A stretch of DNA of 46,681 nt from SM23-78 sp041479965 (GTDB lineage Archaea > Nanobdellota > Nanobdellia > Woesearchaeales > SM23-78), in assembly GCA_041479965.1 (NCBI GenBank), contig JBGOZE010000003.1:1-46681 (forward strand), given 5' to 3'. The position numbers were made by a program, and so were the translations under genes. Each line of letters starts with the position of its first letter. Position 1 is the first letter of the stretch. The notes under the pieces were generated by a model, which saw nothing but the letters and a program-made list of their open reading frames with translations, was not told the origin of the DNA and searched no databases. Positions 33,592 to 42,870 of this stretch are shown in pieces.

Positions 33592-34461
33592 ATGAGCCTA
33601 GTAATCGGCATCGACATCGGAGGAAGCAAGATAAAAGGTGTTCTTCTCGAGGAGGGGAGCAAGGTCATCAACAGCTATGAGAGGACCACTGAGGCTGACA
33701 GGCCTGCTAGGAAGATAATTGCCAACATCCTCGAGGTCATAACCAATCTTAGGACAGAACATGTGAGCAATATCGGCGTGTCATGCGCAGGGTTTGAGCT
33801 TCCTAATGGCCAGATGACTGGCATGCCCAATGTGAAGAACCTTGAAGGCATTAACCTGCGCAAAATCCTGGAGAGCAAGACGGGCTTGAGGGTTTACCTG
33901 GATAATGATGCTAATTGCTTCACATTGGCAGAGCATAAGAAAGGTGCTGCCAAGGGGTGCCAGAATGTCATTGGCGTCATCATCGGCACAGGCGTTGGCA
34001 CGGGAATAATAATCAAAGGAGAACTGTACCGCGGAGCTATTGGCGGAGCAGGAGAGTGCGGCCACACCAAGATGCTGGTGTTTGATGAGGTGAAAGAGGT
34101 TGAGGACCTCATATCTGGCCCTAATATTGTTAAGAAGTACGAGAAGCTCAGCGGCAGGAAAGCATTGGGGCCTGCGGTCATCATGAACCGCGATGATCCT
34201 GCTGCTAAAAAAGTGTATGATGCATTCATCCTTTTCACTGGCCTGTTCTTCGCTAATCTCATCAACACCTTCAACCCTGAAGTCATTGTTGTTGGGGGCG
34301 GAGTGAGCAACATCCCTTTTTATCATGATGTCCAAAAGGTTGTGAAAGCCTATGCTCAGCCTGCCTTGAGGAATGCTTGCAAGATAAAGAAGAATGCTCT
34401 CGGAGATGATTCTGGAGCCTTGGGAGCAGCTTATCTGGCCATGAGCAGCAACACTCTATAA
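33592..34461 (+). CDS. ROK-family sugar kinase (glucokinase-like)
   Basis: A 289-residue kinase of the ROK group. Phosphate loop 'GIDIGGSKIKGVLLEEG' at about 5-21, 'LDNDANCFTLAEH' (catalytic Asp), 'GVIIGTGVGTGIIIKGELYRG' region, and 'GGAGECGHTKM'. The CxCGxxGCxE zinc motif that normally follows GH is missing; the sequence runs 'MLVFDEVKEVEDLISGP'. ATG 33592 is preferred (AAGGTGATA about 11 nt upstream); the longer frame overlaps the aldolase stop. The pair is transcribed together, fitting hexose phosphorylation ahead of glycolytic cleavage. Confidence 0.88.
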   Translation: MSLVIGIDIGGSKIKGVLLEEGSKVINSYERTTEADRPARKIIANILEVITNLRTEHVSNIGVSCAGFELPNGQMTGMPNVKNLEGINLRKILESKTGLRVYLDNDANCFTLAEHKKGAAKGCQNVIGVIIGTGVGTGIIIKGELYRGAIGGAGECGHTKMLVFDEVKEVEDLISGPNIVKKYEKLSGRKALGPAVIMNRDDPAAKKVYDAFILFTGLFFANLINTFNPEVIVVGGGVSNIPFYHDVQKVVKAYAQPALRNACKIKKNALGDDSGALGAAYLAMSSNTL

Positions 34462-34500
34462 AAAATATAGTTAAAATATCAATATTTGTTAAACAATTAG

Positions 34501-34513
34501 AAAAATTTAAAAG
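34501..34513 (+). promoter_or_regulatory. Possible TATA-like box for the MoxR/VWA operon
   Basis: AAAAATTTAAAAG in the 160-bp gap before the operon. The remaining gap has no other feature I can support. Confidence 0.3.
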
Positions 34514-34625
34514 GCTTCTCTTACAAGATGCTCATTGTGTAGGATTCAGATTTAGATAGTGATATTGATAAAACAATATAATAGAGAATAATTAGAAGAT
34601 ACTAAAAGAGGGAGTGGTGAGTGAA

Positions 34626-36497
34626 TTGGACTGGATGATAACAGCAGGCAAGTATTTTCTCGAGCCTATATGGCTCTATGGGCTCCTGCTTCTCATACCT
34701 TTCATCCTGCTCTATCTCATACGTCCCAAGCCCAAGCAGAAAGTCATGCCTAGCCTGATGTTCCTCTTCAAGGACATGGGCAGGGACAGGAAGCTTAATT
34801 TCTTCAGGAAGCTAGTCCAGAACCTTCTCTTCCTGTTGCAGCTCCTGATATTATTGTTTGTGATCGCAGCTGCTGCAAAGCCTTTCATCAATGTCACGAA
34901 AGAGTCATTGTTCAAGAACACTGTTCTGGTGCTTGATGTGAGCGCCAGCATGAAAGCAGACTTTGAAGGAGGGGAAGAAGGCAGGTTTGAGGAAGCAGTT
35001 GAGCAGGCTAAGAATAACCTGGGCACGATAAACACCCTGGTGCTTGCCAAGAAGACTCCTGAAGTCGTGCTAGTAGAGGAAGGATCAAGCGTAGTCAAAA
35101 GCTATCTTGAGAAGCTCGACCCTACCGATGACCCAACCAACCTTTATGATGCTATTAGTACAGCCGGAGGCTATGCTAAAAGCGATTCTCGCGTCGTGGT
35201 GATAAGTGATTTCATAGACACAGAGACTGACACTGGCCTGAACACTGCCAAGAAGACCTTGGAAGCCCACGACATAAAAGTCGATTTCATCAAAGTGATG
35301 GAGCCTGTCAAGAATGTGGGCATTGTGGACCTCATAATGGACAATGAGAAGACCAGCGCTGTGATCAAGAACTACAATAAAGAAGCTGTGAGCGTAAAAG
35401 TCAAGATTAATTCTCTTGAAGACACCCTTGACATACCTGCCGAGTCACAGGAATTATTCACCTTTTCCACGCCAGCAGGGACGAGTAAGCTAGAGATAGA
35501 TCCACAGGGTATCGATGACGGATTCGAGGTTGATGATACTGCCTATATCAGCGCGCCCACTGGCATAAGCAAGAGAGTGCTCCTCATCACCAATAATGCT
35601 GAGCCTAGGAAGACCTATCTCTTTAATGCGTTTGATGTGATGAAAAACATGTACATAGAGATCGCAGTGCCGCCTAAAATCCCTGACCTGGGCAGCTTTG
35701 ACATCTTCATCTTCAAGGATATAAAGCCAGGCCTTGTGCTGCCAGGCACTTTCACAGGAGTGAAAAAAGAGGTTGAGGACAGGGGAAAAGCAGTTATTAT
35801 CGCTGCACAGCCAGACTTCCTAGGAGTCAACTATGAAGGCTTGATGCCCTTATGGGCTAATGAGACCATAACTGCACCTACCAATATCATCACTGGCGTC
35901 GCAGAGAGCCTGACAGCCAACATTGAGTTCGGCATAACCAAGAAATATTTCAAGACCAACCTGCTCGCTAATGTAAATCCTGTAATCATCGCTGCCACTG
36001 AGGATCAGACTCCTATAATTACTTTCCACGCTCTTGGAAAAGGCAAGGTGTTCTTCTACGGCATACTGGACGAGGACAAGGAAGCTGACACCAGCTTTGC
36101 CAAGAGCCCTGTCTATTTCGTCTTCTGGAAAAGATTGATTGACTTCGCCACCAATACTCCTTCCATAAAAAGCCTTAATTACAAGACAGGAAGCGTCCTC
36201 AACCTGAATGAGGAGCAGAGAGTGGACACGCCAACAGGCAGGATAACCACGCAGAGCCTGAACCTGGAGAATACAGGGCTGTACACTCTCAATGACAGAA
36301 TCATTGCCATCAACCTGGTCAATGAAAAAGAATCTGATGTGAGCAATGAAGAAGCTCTTGAAGACCCTGGCAATTATCAGTCAAGCGCCAGGTTCAAGGA
36401 CCAGGTGCCCTATGAACTCACTGATTACCTGGTGATACTTGCCATCATCCTATTGCTTTTTGAATTCATCTATGTGAAGATGAGAGGTGATTTGTAA
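34626..36497 (+). CDS. BatA-like membrane protein with VWA domain
   Basis: The start is uncertain: TTG 34626 is five bases after GGTGA, GTG 34614 is possible. From 34626 the protein has 623 residues: two helices (about 13-33 and 65-85) of the BatA/aerotolerance N-terminal type, then a von Willebrand A domain with the metal site DVSAS at 104-108 and 'VISDF' downstream, Ig-like and mixed regions, and a C-terminal helix (about 597-617). Such proteins sit in the membrane with the metal-binding domain outside or at the surface, and partner MoxR ATPases. First gene of a six-gene operon; the next starts one base after its stop. Confidence 0.8.
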   Translation: MDWMITAGKYFLEPIWLYGLLLLIPFILLYLIRPKPKQKVMPSLMFLFKDMGRDRKLNFFRKLVQNLLFLLQLLILLFVIAAAAKPFINVTKESLFKNTVLVLDVSASMKADFEGGEEGRFEEAVEQAKNNLGTINTLVLAKKTPEVVLVEEGSSVVKSYLEKLDPTDDPTNLYDAISTAGGYAKSDSRVVVISDFIDTETDTGLNTAKKTLEAHDIKVDFIKVMEPVKNVGIVDLIMDNEKTSAVIKNYNKEAVSVKVKINSLEDTLDIPAESQELFTFSTPAGTSKLEIDPQGIDDGFEVDDTAYISAPTGISKRVLLITNNAEPRKTYLFNAFDVMKNMYIEIAVPPKIPDLGSFDIFIFKDIKPGLVLPGTFTGVKKEVEDRGKAVIIAAQPDFLGVNYEGLMPLWANETITAPTNIITGVAESLTANIEFGITKKYFKTNLLANVNPVIIAATEDQTPIITFHALGKGKVFFYGILDEDKEADTSFAKSPVYFVFWKRLIDFATNTPSIKSLNYKTGSVLNLNEEQRVDTPTGRITTQSLNLENTGLYTLNDRIIAINLVNEKESDVSNEEALEDPGNYQSSARFKDQVPYELTDYLVILAIILLLFEFIYVKMRGDL

Positions 36498-36498
36498 A

Positions 36499-38934
36499 AT
36501 GATCACCAACCTTCTAAAGCCAGGAATGCTGCTGTGGCTCATACCTCTCTTGGCTTTGTTCATATTCCTCTTGTTCAAAGATTTTGTAAATGATATTTTC
36601 AATAACAAAAAAGAGAAGAACAAGTTCAGGATAGTGGTCCTCATCTCAAGAATCCTTATATTCAGCCTGCTAGTGTTTGCTCTTGCCAAGCCTTTCGGAG
36701 AAGTAAGGATAATGACTCCTGGCAATCCTAGGCTGCTCATACTCGTAGACAACACCAGCTCCATGGGCGTGATGAACACTGCATTCCTGCAGGACTTGAA
36801 AGGAGAAATTGAAGAGCAGATGCCTGTGACCATCAAGACCATCGGCTCTGGGACTAGCTCAGACCTGGGCGACAGCATCCTGAGCAACCTGGAGAAGGAC
36901 ACCAACCTATTATTGATATCAGATGGCAATGTGAATGAGGGCACAGAGCTTGGTGATGTGGCTCTTCTCGCTGCCAACCTTAACAGCACCGTGAGCGCCA
37001 TCCAGTTGCAGGACAGGGAGAAAGAAGCAGGAGTGTATGTGCTTGGGCCTGAGAGCGCTGTTGCAGGAGTGAACAGCACCTTCAGGGTACGTGTCATCAG
37101 GTTAGGAGAGCAACAAGTAAATCTGAAAGTCAGAGTGGATAACCAGTTAGTGATTGATGAGATAGCCCAGAAAGATGAGTATGCTATTGATGAGGAGTTT
37201 GGTGAAGGGGACCATAGCATAGTCGCAGAGGTGAGTGCTAGCCAGGATTATTTCCCTGAGAATAATGTCTTCTACAAGGTGGTGAGCGTTGTGAAGAAGC
37301 CCAAGATCCTCCTTGTGGCCAATGCGCCAGACCTTGCTGAGCAGATATTCAATGAGCTCTATGATATCACCAAGCTCAACTACATACCTGACAATGTGAA
37401 TGATTATTATGCCATCATCATCAATGACATGCCTGCTAACATCCAGGGAATCGACAAGCTCGCAGATTATATCGTCGACAAGAAAGGAGGCTACTATGGC
37501 AACGGCCTTTTTGTGATTGGAGGGTTCGACAGCTTTGACAGAGGTGACTACAAAGGCTCTATGCTCGAGACTTACCTGCCAGTGACTGTGGGCAAGGCTG
37601 CCCGCAAGAGAGGCTCAAGCAATATTGTGTTGAGCATCGACTTCTCAGGCACAACAGGAGACAGGTATGAGATAATCAGGGACCCGCAGACAGGCAAGAT
37701 AGTGGACCTGCAAAAAGTCAACTCCAATGTGCAGGACGTGAACAAGGCGCTCGCTGTGAGTGTCATCAAAAGCCTAGGCCCTGACAACAGCGTTGGCGTG
37801 ACTGTGTTCAGCGAGAAGAGCGCAATAGTGCAAGAGATCCTGCCATTGTTCAGGACAAAGGACGAGCTCATGGACAAGATATCGAGGGTCCAGCTGCCAG
37901 GAGGCCAATCATTCTTCCAGATAGGATTGAGCGGGGCCTATGCCCTGATCAAGGACCATGTCGGAGCCAACAACATCATAATCATAACAGACGGAAGCAC
38001 AGGGAGCGATCAGATAAGGCAGGAGACACTCAATGCTGCCAAGACCATAAATTCCCGTGGAGTGAAGATATATGTTGTAGGGACAGGAAGGAATGTGGAT
38101 GAGAACTTCCTGAAAGACATAGCCTACAATGGTGGAGGAGTGTATTTCCCGGCAAGCCAGGAGAACAACCTCAGGATACTTTTCGGAGAGCCAGAGGAGA
38201 GCAAGTTCGGTGAGATATTCGACCTGTTCATCCTCAACCCTTACCACTTCATAACTCAAGGGCTTGACCTTGATGCCAATCTCTATGGATTCAACCAAGT
38301 GATTCCTAAGAGCAGCGCGCAATTGCTAGTAACCACTCAGCACGGAGAGCCTGCTGTGACGGTGTGGAACTATGGGCTCGGAAGAGTCGCAACCTTGAAT
38401 GTTTTCAGTGGCAATAATAATCTAGGAGATTTGCTGAACAAAAGGAATTCTATCTTGCTGACCAGGATTACTAACTGGTGCATAGGAGACCCTCAAAGGA
38501 AAGAGCCTTACTATGTAATCATCCCGGACGCAAGAGTGAATAAGCCAGCAGAGGTGATTGTGAAGAGCGATAAGTATCCTGCTGCAGAGGGCTTGAGCTT
38601 CACCAAGACAGGCGAGAACCAGTACAAGACAGATTTCGCGGTAGGAGAAAAGGGGCTTCACCAAGTGCTCGGCAAGAGCTTTGCTGTGAACTATGAGACG
38701 GAGTACCAGTACCTGGGCATGAGCTCCAGGCTCGAGGACGTAGTCTCTATGAGCGGCGGAAAGTTTTTTAAACCTACTGATGCTGATGCCATTGTAAGTT
38801 TTGTCAAGAGCGTGTCCAAGAGGACCAAGGTTGACAAGACAGTGATTGTCTGGCCTTTCATACTCGCAGCAGCAATCATCTTTTTGATAGAGATTGGAAT
38901 CAGGAAGGTAAGGGAGAAAAGGCTTAATGCTTGA
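36499..38934 (+). CDS. Large VWA membrane protein with GATase-like region
   Basis: An 811-residue protein starting at ATG 36499, 7 nt after GGTGAT. N-terminal helices at about 8-28 and 45-65. First VWA-like domain with DNTSS at 84-88 and 'LLISDGNVNEG'. A beta region (about 170-255). A glutamine-amidotransferase-like fold (about 265-375) with 'GGFDSFDRGDY'. A second VWA-like domain with 'SIDFSGTTGD' near 378 and 'IIITDGSTGS' near 495. A C-terminal helix (about 785-803) with basic tail. The interleaving of VWA and GATase-like segments is familiar from large Bat-type proteins. The catalytic Cys/His of real amidotransferases are not evident. Confidence 0.78.
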   Translation: MITNLLKPGMLLWLIPLLALFIFLLFKDFVNDIFNNKKEKNKFRIVVLISRILIFSLLVFALAKPFGEVRIMTPGNPRLLILVDNTSSMGVMNTAFLQDLKGEIEEQMPVTIKTIGSGTSSDLGDSILSNLEKDTNLLLISDGNVNEGTELGDVALLAANLNSTVSAIQLQDREKEAGVYVLGPESAVAGVNSTFRVRVIRLGEQQVNLKVRVDNQLVIDEIAQKDEYAIDEEFGEGDHSIVAEVSASQDYFPENNVFYKVVSVVKKPKILLVANAPDLAEQIFNELYDITKLNYIPDNVNDYYAIIINDMPANIQGIDKLADYIVDKKGGYYGNGLFVIGGFDSFDRGDYKGSMLETYLPVTVGKAARKRGSSNIVLSIDFSGTTGDRYEIIRDPQTGKIVDLQKVNSNVQDVNKALAVSVIKSLGPDNSVGVTVFSEKSAIVQEILPLFRTKDELMDKISRVQLPGGQSFFQIGLSGAYALIKDHVGANNIIIITDGSTGSDQIRQETLNAAKTINSRGVKIYVVGTGRNVDENFLKDIAYNGGGVYFPASQENNLRILFGEPEESKFGEIFDLFILNPYHFITQGLDLDANLYGFNQVIPKSSAQLLVTTQHGEPAVTVWNYGLGRVATLNVFSGNNNLGDLLNKRNSILLTRITNWCIGDPQRKEPYYVIIPDARVNKPAEVIVKSDKYPAAEGLSFTKTGENQYKTDFAVGEKGLHQVLGKSFAVNYETEYQYLGMSSRLEDVVSMSGGKFFKPTDADAIVSFVKSVSKRTKVDKTVIVWPFILAAAIIFLIEIGIRKVREKRLNA

Positions 38935-38962
38935 TTAAAAAAAATACGAGAGGTTGATTAGG

Positions 38963-39478
38963 ATGACAAGCTTCATGGGAAAGAAGGTGAACATATTCCT
39001 CTTATTGATGCTGATGCTCGTGCTGATTGGGTTCGGCGGAGTGAGCGTGTATTACCAGTACACTTTCAAGGACCTGAACCAGAGGTTCGACAACGTGAGC
39101 ACCGGGCTCGGCTCATGCGAGCAGACACTTGCGCAGACCAATAATTCATTGACGAGCCTGCGAAGTGAGCTCAACAGCACCACTTCAGACATAAGAAAGT
39201 ACGACACATTGTACGAGCAGAAAGCAGGAGAGCTTGAGCAGAAGAAGACTGAGCTGTCCAGCACCCAGACAGAGCTCAACAGGGTGACCTTGCAGAAAGA
39301 GGTCTACAAGAAGCAGATTGATGAAGCCTATGCCAATATAATCAACTTGAACAGGACCATCACCACCTTGAACATCAGGGTGACTGGATTGGAGAGGAGC
39401 ATCGACAGGCTCAATGACATGGTCACCTGCCTCAGGAACACTGCTGATGCCCAAGAGAATGCTGATTGCATGGACTGA
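38963..39478 (+). CDS. Membrane-anchored coiled-coil protein
   Basis: A 171-residue protein. The ATG 38963 is preceded by GAGGTTGA (8-nt spacing); a TTG at 38954 would add three residues. One N-terminal helix (about 9-31) is followed by a long coiled coil (about 35-155) with heptads such as 'ELEQKKTELSSTQTELNRV' and Asn/Thr-rich sequons. Two cysteines near the end (C155 and C169) may form a disulphide outside the cell. It is third in the MoxR-VWA operon; no enzymatic motif. A spacer or scaffold for the complex is inferred. Confidence 0.65.
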   Translation: MTSFMGKKVNIFLLLMLMLVLIGFGGVSVYYQYTFKDLNQRFDNVSTGLGSCEQTLAQTNNSLTSLRSELNSTTSDIRKYDTLYEQKAGELEQKKTELSSTQTELNRVTLQKEVYKKQIDEAYANIINLNRTITTLNIRVTGLERSIDRLNDMVTCLRNTADAQENADCMD

Positions 39479-39496
39479 GCCAAGGGGAGAAAAAAT

Positions 39497-40291
39497 ATGC
39501 CGCCTTTTATCAAGGAATTATTCAATGAAGTGAAGATGGAGATGCTAAAGATAGCTCTCATCAACAGCTTCCTAGATTCCATCATGGTGTTCTTTGTCAT
39601 TTACTTCATCGTGTCATTCTTCAAGAACATAGCCTTTTTGTATGTCGTGCTCATACCTGGCGTTATCACCATCATTTATTTCTTCACCAGCCTGGTGATA
39701 AGCATAAACAAGCTCAGGCTCAAGACCATGGAAGATGCCAATCCGCAGGTGAAGGAGATGCTGAGGACGGCCCATGACAACATGAACTCAGAGAGTATCA
39801 TGAGCATGGCTCTTTTCGCAGAGCTCAAGGGCAAGATGAAGACTGTATCCTCGGGCAATCTTTTGGAGTCAAAAAAAATAATCATCAGGATTGTTAGCGC
39901 AGTCGTCATTGTCTTCCTCATAATATTCGTTTCTTCTTTCAAGCTTCCCAAGATCAACCTTCCTTTTGAGATTCCCAGGTTCATGGGGCAGAATAATAAC
40001 AGGTATGCGCAGACAGAAGGCAACCTTACAGAGCTAGATTTCAACGAGACTGAAGTGATGTATGGTGACCCTAGCATCGCCAAGCTTGGCAATGACCAAA
40101 TCAATCTGAATGTGAATCCTACTCTGAGCGACATAGACTTCAACAATGTGGGAGAAGCAGAGAATGATGAGCTGGCAACCGGAAGCATGCCTCAGGAGAT
40201 AGGAGTCAATGCAGATGCCTTCAACAACCAGCAGCAGCTAGAAGAAGCAGAGCAGGCTGCTAATTATAGTCAAAGGATAAAAGATATTTGA
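39497..40291 (+). CDS. Operon membrane protein, three helices
   Basis: A 264-residue protein with two N-terminal helices (about 27-42 and 46-70), an amphipathic cytoplasmic or external segment (75-120), a third helix (about 128-147) and an acidic, Asn/Gln-rich tail (about 160-264). I do not recognise the family; similar helix-pair proteins sit between VWA and MoxR genes in Bat-type operons. Start ATG 39497 follows GGGGAGAA. Confidence 0.65.
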   Translation: MPPFIKELFNEVKMEMLKIALINSFLDSIMVFFVIYFIVSFFKNIAFLYVVLIPGVITIIYFFTSLVISINKLRLKTMEDANPQVKEMLRTAHDNMNSESIMSMALFAELKGKMKTVSSGNLLESKKIIIRIVSAVVIVFLIIFVSSFKLPKINLPFEIPRFMGQNNNRYAQTEGNLTELDFNETEVMYGDPSIAKLGNDQINLNVNPTLSDIDFNNVGEAENDELATGSMPQEIGVNADAFNNQQQLEEAEQAANYSQRIKDI

Positions 40292-40327
40292 CAAGATTTT
40301 AACAAAAAAAAATGTGAGGATGAGAAC

Positions 40328-41290
40328 ATGGCAGGAAAAGAGATTGAGACTATAAAGAACATTGAGAAACTAAAAGACACTTTCAGCAATGTCACCAAGG
40401 AGATCGAGAAGGTCATAGTGGGGCAGGAGGATGTCATAGAGCAGATAATGGTCGCTATCCTGTGCGATGGCAACGCCCTGCTCGAAAGCTACCCCGGGCT
40501 TGGAAAGACCACCATGGTCAAGACCCTAGCCAATGTCCTGGACTTAAAATTCGGCAGGATACAGAACACCCCTGACCTCATGCCCAGCGACATCATCGGG
40601 ACATACGTGATTGAGGAGGACAAAGGCAAGAAGATGTTCAGGTTCCAGAAAGGGCCAATATTCGCCAATATAATACTCGCAGACGAGATCAACAGGGCAA
40701 CACCCAAGACGCAGTCAGCCATGCTCGAGGCAATGCAGGAAAAACAGGTCACAGTAGGCAACCAGACCTTTGAGCTGGAAAGGCCGTTCTTTGTGCTCGC
40801 AACCCAGAACCCGATAGACATGGAAGGAACATATCCGCTGCCAGAAGCCCAGGTAGACAGGTTCTTGCTCAAGATACTGGTGTCATATCCTAAGTTTGAT
40901 GACGAGCTAGAGATAATCAATAGGTACACCAAGTCTGATAAAATCCCTGAAGTCCATACTCTGCTAAGCAAGGAGTCGCTTGTGCTATTGCAGAACCTCG
41001 CAAGGCAGGTGCCGATAGCAGATGACATCAAGAAGAGAGCTCTTGAGATTGTAGCCAAGACCAGGAGCAACAAGGATTTGATTGAGTACGGAGCAAGCCC
41101 GAGAGCAAGCATAGGACTGATACTCGCTGCGAAAGCAAAAGCTTTGATTGATGGAAGGAAATATGTTAGCGCCAAAGACATCGAAGACATGGCCTACCCT
41201 GTTCTTAGGCACAGGATAATCCTTAACTTCAAGGCAGAGAGAGAAGGCAAGACACCTGATGATATCATCAGGCAATTGATGAAAGACTGA
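40328..41290 (+). CDS. MoxR-family AAA+ ATPase
   Basis: A 320-residue AAA+ ATPase of the MoxR group, chaperones that mature or remodel VWA-domain partners. Walker A 'YPGLGKTT' (about 55-62), Walker B 'IILADEINRA' (115-124), sensor 'LATQNPIDMEGTYPLPEAQ' and arginine finger region 'DRFLLKI'. A lid with 'YGASPRASIGLILAAKAKAL' is typical. Fifth in the operon and 3 bp before the DUF58 gene. Confidence 0.93.
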   Translation: MAGKEIETIKNIEKLKDTFSNVTKEIEKVIVGQEDVIEQIMVAILCDGNALLESYPGLGKTTMVKTLANVLDLKFGRIQNTPDLMPSDIIGTYVIEEDKGKKMFRFQKGPIFANIILADEINRATPKTQSAMLEAMQEKQVTVGNQTFELERPFFVLATQNPIDMEGTYPLPEAQVDRFLLKILVSYPKFDDELEIINRYTKSDKIPEVHTLLSKESLVLLQNLARQVPIADDIKKRALEIVAKTRSNKDLIEYGASPRASIGLILAAKAKALIDGRKYVSAKDIEDMAYPVLRHRIILNFKAEREGKTPDDIIRQLMKD

Positions 41291-41293
41291 ACA

Positions 41294-42148
41294 ATGGGAA
41301 TAGACATATCTTTTTTGAAGGAGATAGATAGGTTCAACATAGTCCTGAAGAAAAGAGTATTGTCCAGGTTCCAAGGAGAAAGGGCGAGCCACGCCCAAGG
41401 ACAAGGACTGGTGTTCTCTGACTATAAAGACTATGTTCCTGGAGATGATTTCAGGAGTGTTGATTGGAAAGTTTATGCTCGAACAGACAAGTTCTATATC
41501 AAGCAGTTCGAAGAAGAAAGGAACATGACAGTCCACATCATAGTTGATGCTAGCGCCAGCATGGACTATGGGAAGAGGATTACAAAATTTGATTATGCCA
41601 GCATGATAGGCATGGGATTTGCTTACATGGCTCTCAAGAACAATGAGAAATTCAATTTCTCAACTTTTGCTGAAGGGCTGAATTATCTAAGAGCAAGGAA
41701 AGGATGGAACCAATTGTTGAACATCCTAAGCATACTGGAGAAACTCAAGATCACTGGGAAGTCAGAGTTCAGCAAGAGCTTTGACGAGTACAAGAAGTTT
41801 GTCAGGAGCAAGAGCTTCATAGTCATCATATCAGATTTCTTGTATGACCTTGAAGAGATAAAGGCAGTATTGTCAAGATTCACCAAGCACGAAGTGATTG
41901 TAATCCAAGTACTTGACCCTGATGAGAGAAGATTGCCTTTGTACGGGGACGTGATACTTGAGGATAGCGAGCTGCACCACAGGCTAAGGACTTTCATCAG
42001 CAACAGGTTGCTCAGCAGCTACAGAAACAAGGTAGAAGGCCACATCCACGCGATAAAAGACGTTTGCGAGCACCTAGACCATGACTTCATCAGCGTTACC
42101 ACAGACACGCCCATCTTCGAGACGTTCTACAATGTGCTGAGGACTTAA
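41294..42148 (+). CDS. DUF58 domain protein (VWA-like)
   Basis: A 284-residue protein of the DUF58 family. 'DYKDYVPGDDFRSVDWKVYA' is its hallmark, followed by a VWA-like 'IIVDASASM' metal site (near residue 89) and 'FIVIISDFLYD'. No membrane helix. The MoxR-DUF58 pair is nearly universal in Bat-like systems, thought to work with the VWA proteins of the operon. It is the last gene; the following TA-like genes are on the other strand. Confidence 0.92.
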   Translation: MGIDISFLKEIDRFNIVLKKRVLSRFQGERASHAQGQGLVFSDYKDYVPGDDFRSVDWKVYARTDKFYIKQFEEERNMTVHIIVDASASMDYGKRITKFDYASMIGMGFAYMALKNNEKFNFSTFAEGLNYLRARKGWNQLLNILSILEKLKITGKSEFSKSFDEYKKFVRSKSFIVIISDFLYDLEEIKAVLSRFTKHEVIVIQVLDPDERRLPLYGDVILEDSELHHRLRTFISNRLLSSYRNKVEGHIHAIKDVCEHLDHDFISVTTDTPIFETFYNVLRT

Positions 42149-42158
42149 GAAATTCTAT

Positions 42159-42485
42159 CTAATACCTGAACCTTCGCTCATAGTCTTTGTGACTTAACCA
42201 TTCAAGTATAGCTGTTATGAGCTCTACCTCATTATCTGCTGTTATGGTGTACATCAACCTCCATCCTTTAGGCAGGTCGTATTTCCAGAGGTTGTTTATC
42301 CTGTACTTGCGGATATACTCTTTAGGGATGAGCCTCTTAGGGACTTGTACCCCTGAGAATGCATTTTGCTTAAGCTCCTTAACTGCCTTGTTGATGGCTT
42401 TCTTTAAGAAATCATCATCTCTTAGCTGATTATAGCTTTCTTCTAATTCATCATCTATGAAAACTACCTTTGACGCTTTTATCAT
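42159..42485 (-). CDS. RelE/YafQ-like toxin
   Basis: A 108-residue small basic protein with the RelE/ParE fold pattern: N-terminal helices ('SYNQLRDDDFLKKAINKAVK'), then beta strands with 'YRINNLWKYDLPKGWRLMYT' and 'ELITAILEWLSHKDYERRF'. Such toxins cut mRNA at the ribosome or poison gyrase. The ATG overlaps the stop of the upstream gene in an ATGA, the coupling expected in a toxin-antitoxin pair. The exact target is unknown. Confidence 0.75.
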   Translation of the reverse strand: MIKASKVVFIDDELEESYNQLRDDDFLKKAINKAVKELKQNAFSGVQVPKRLIPKEYIRKYRINNLWKYDLPKGWRLMYTITADNEVELITAILEWLSHKDYERRFRY

Positions 42486-42748
42486 GTCTTGATCTCCTTT
42501 CTTGCTCTCAGCTTCTTGGCTAGTTCAGGATTCCAGATGTAGGCTATCTTGCCGTGCTTGTCAAAGGCTATCTTGTTAATGCTTTCCAGGTATTCTAACA
42601 CCACGAGATAGGTCTGCCACATCACTTTCTTAGGCAGCTTCTTCCATAGATGCGTCTGGTTGAATTCTCCGCTGTGCCTGTCTATTTCCTTCTCCACCAT
42701 CAATACAGTGCTGAGAGTAGGAGACCTTTCATAGGGGCTTCTATGCAT
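42482..42748 (-). CDS. Winged-helix-like antitoxin candidate
   Basis: Starting at ATG 42748, the product has 88 residues. It contains helical segments and a 'YLESINKIAFDKHGKIAYIW' beta-wing, as in small winged-helix DNA-binding proteins. This start (not the longer frame to 42802) is supported by a TATA-like box about 25 bp upstream overlapping an 18-bp palindrome, giving a leaderless mRNA. Its coupling to the RelE-like gene makes an antitoxin role plausible. I do not recognise a named family. Confidence 0.65.
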   Translation of the reverse strand: MHRSPYERSPTLSTVLMVEKEIDRHSGEFNQTHLWKKLPKKVMWQTYLVVLEYLESINKIAFDKHGKIAYIWNPELAKKLRARKEIKT

Positions 42749-42757
42749 GAGAATCCG

Positions 42758-42778
42758 ATATATCAATTGATATATAAA
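42758..42778 (-). promoter_or_regulatory. Palindromic operator over a TATA-like box
   Basis: The perfect 18-bp palindrome ATATATCAATTGATATAT (42758-42775) overlaps the minus-strand TATA-like TTTATATA (42771-42778). The ATG at 42748 would be the transcription start. This layout fits autorepression of the toxin-antitoxin pair by the encoded DNA-binding protein. Confidence 0.6.
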
Positions 42779-42850
42779 GGTTTCGTTCCCGAACAACGCC
42801 ATGAAAAAAAGATTTGGGCTGGATGTTTATATAATGATACTATGAAAAAG

Positions 42851-42870
42851 CGGAAAGATTACGGAAATTA
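42851..42870. repeat. Repeat unit half A, copy 1
   Basis: CGGAAAGATTACGGAAATTA. A near copy, CGGAAGGATTACGGAAGATT (next base A), lies at 44124-44144. Confidence 0.6.

Noticed and set aside
19865..42790. 16-mer TAAAGGTTTCGTTCCC occurring at 19865-19880 and 42775-42790
   Set aside because: One copy is the 3' end of a coding gene and the other a promoter flank; no extended similarity, so coincidence is the simplest explanation.
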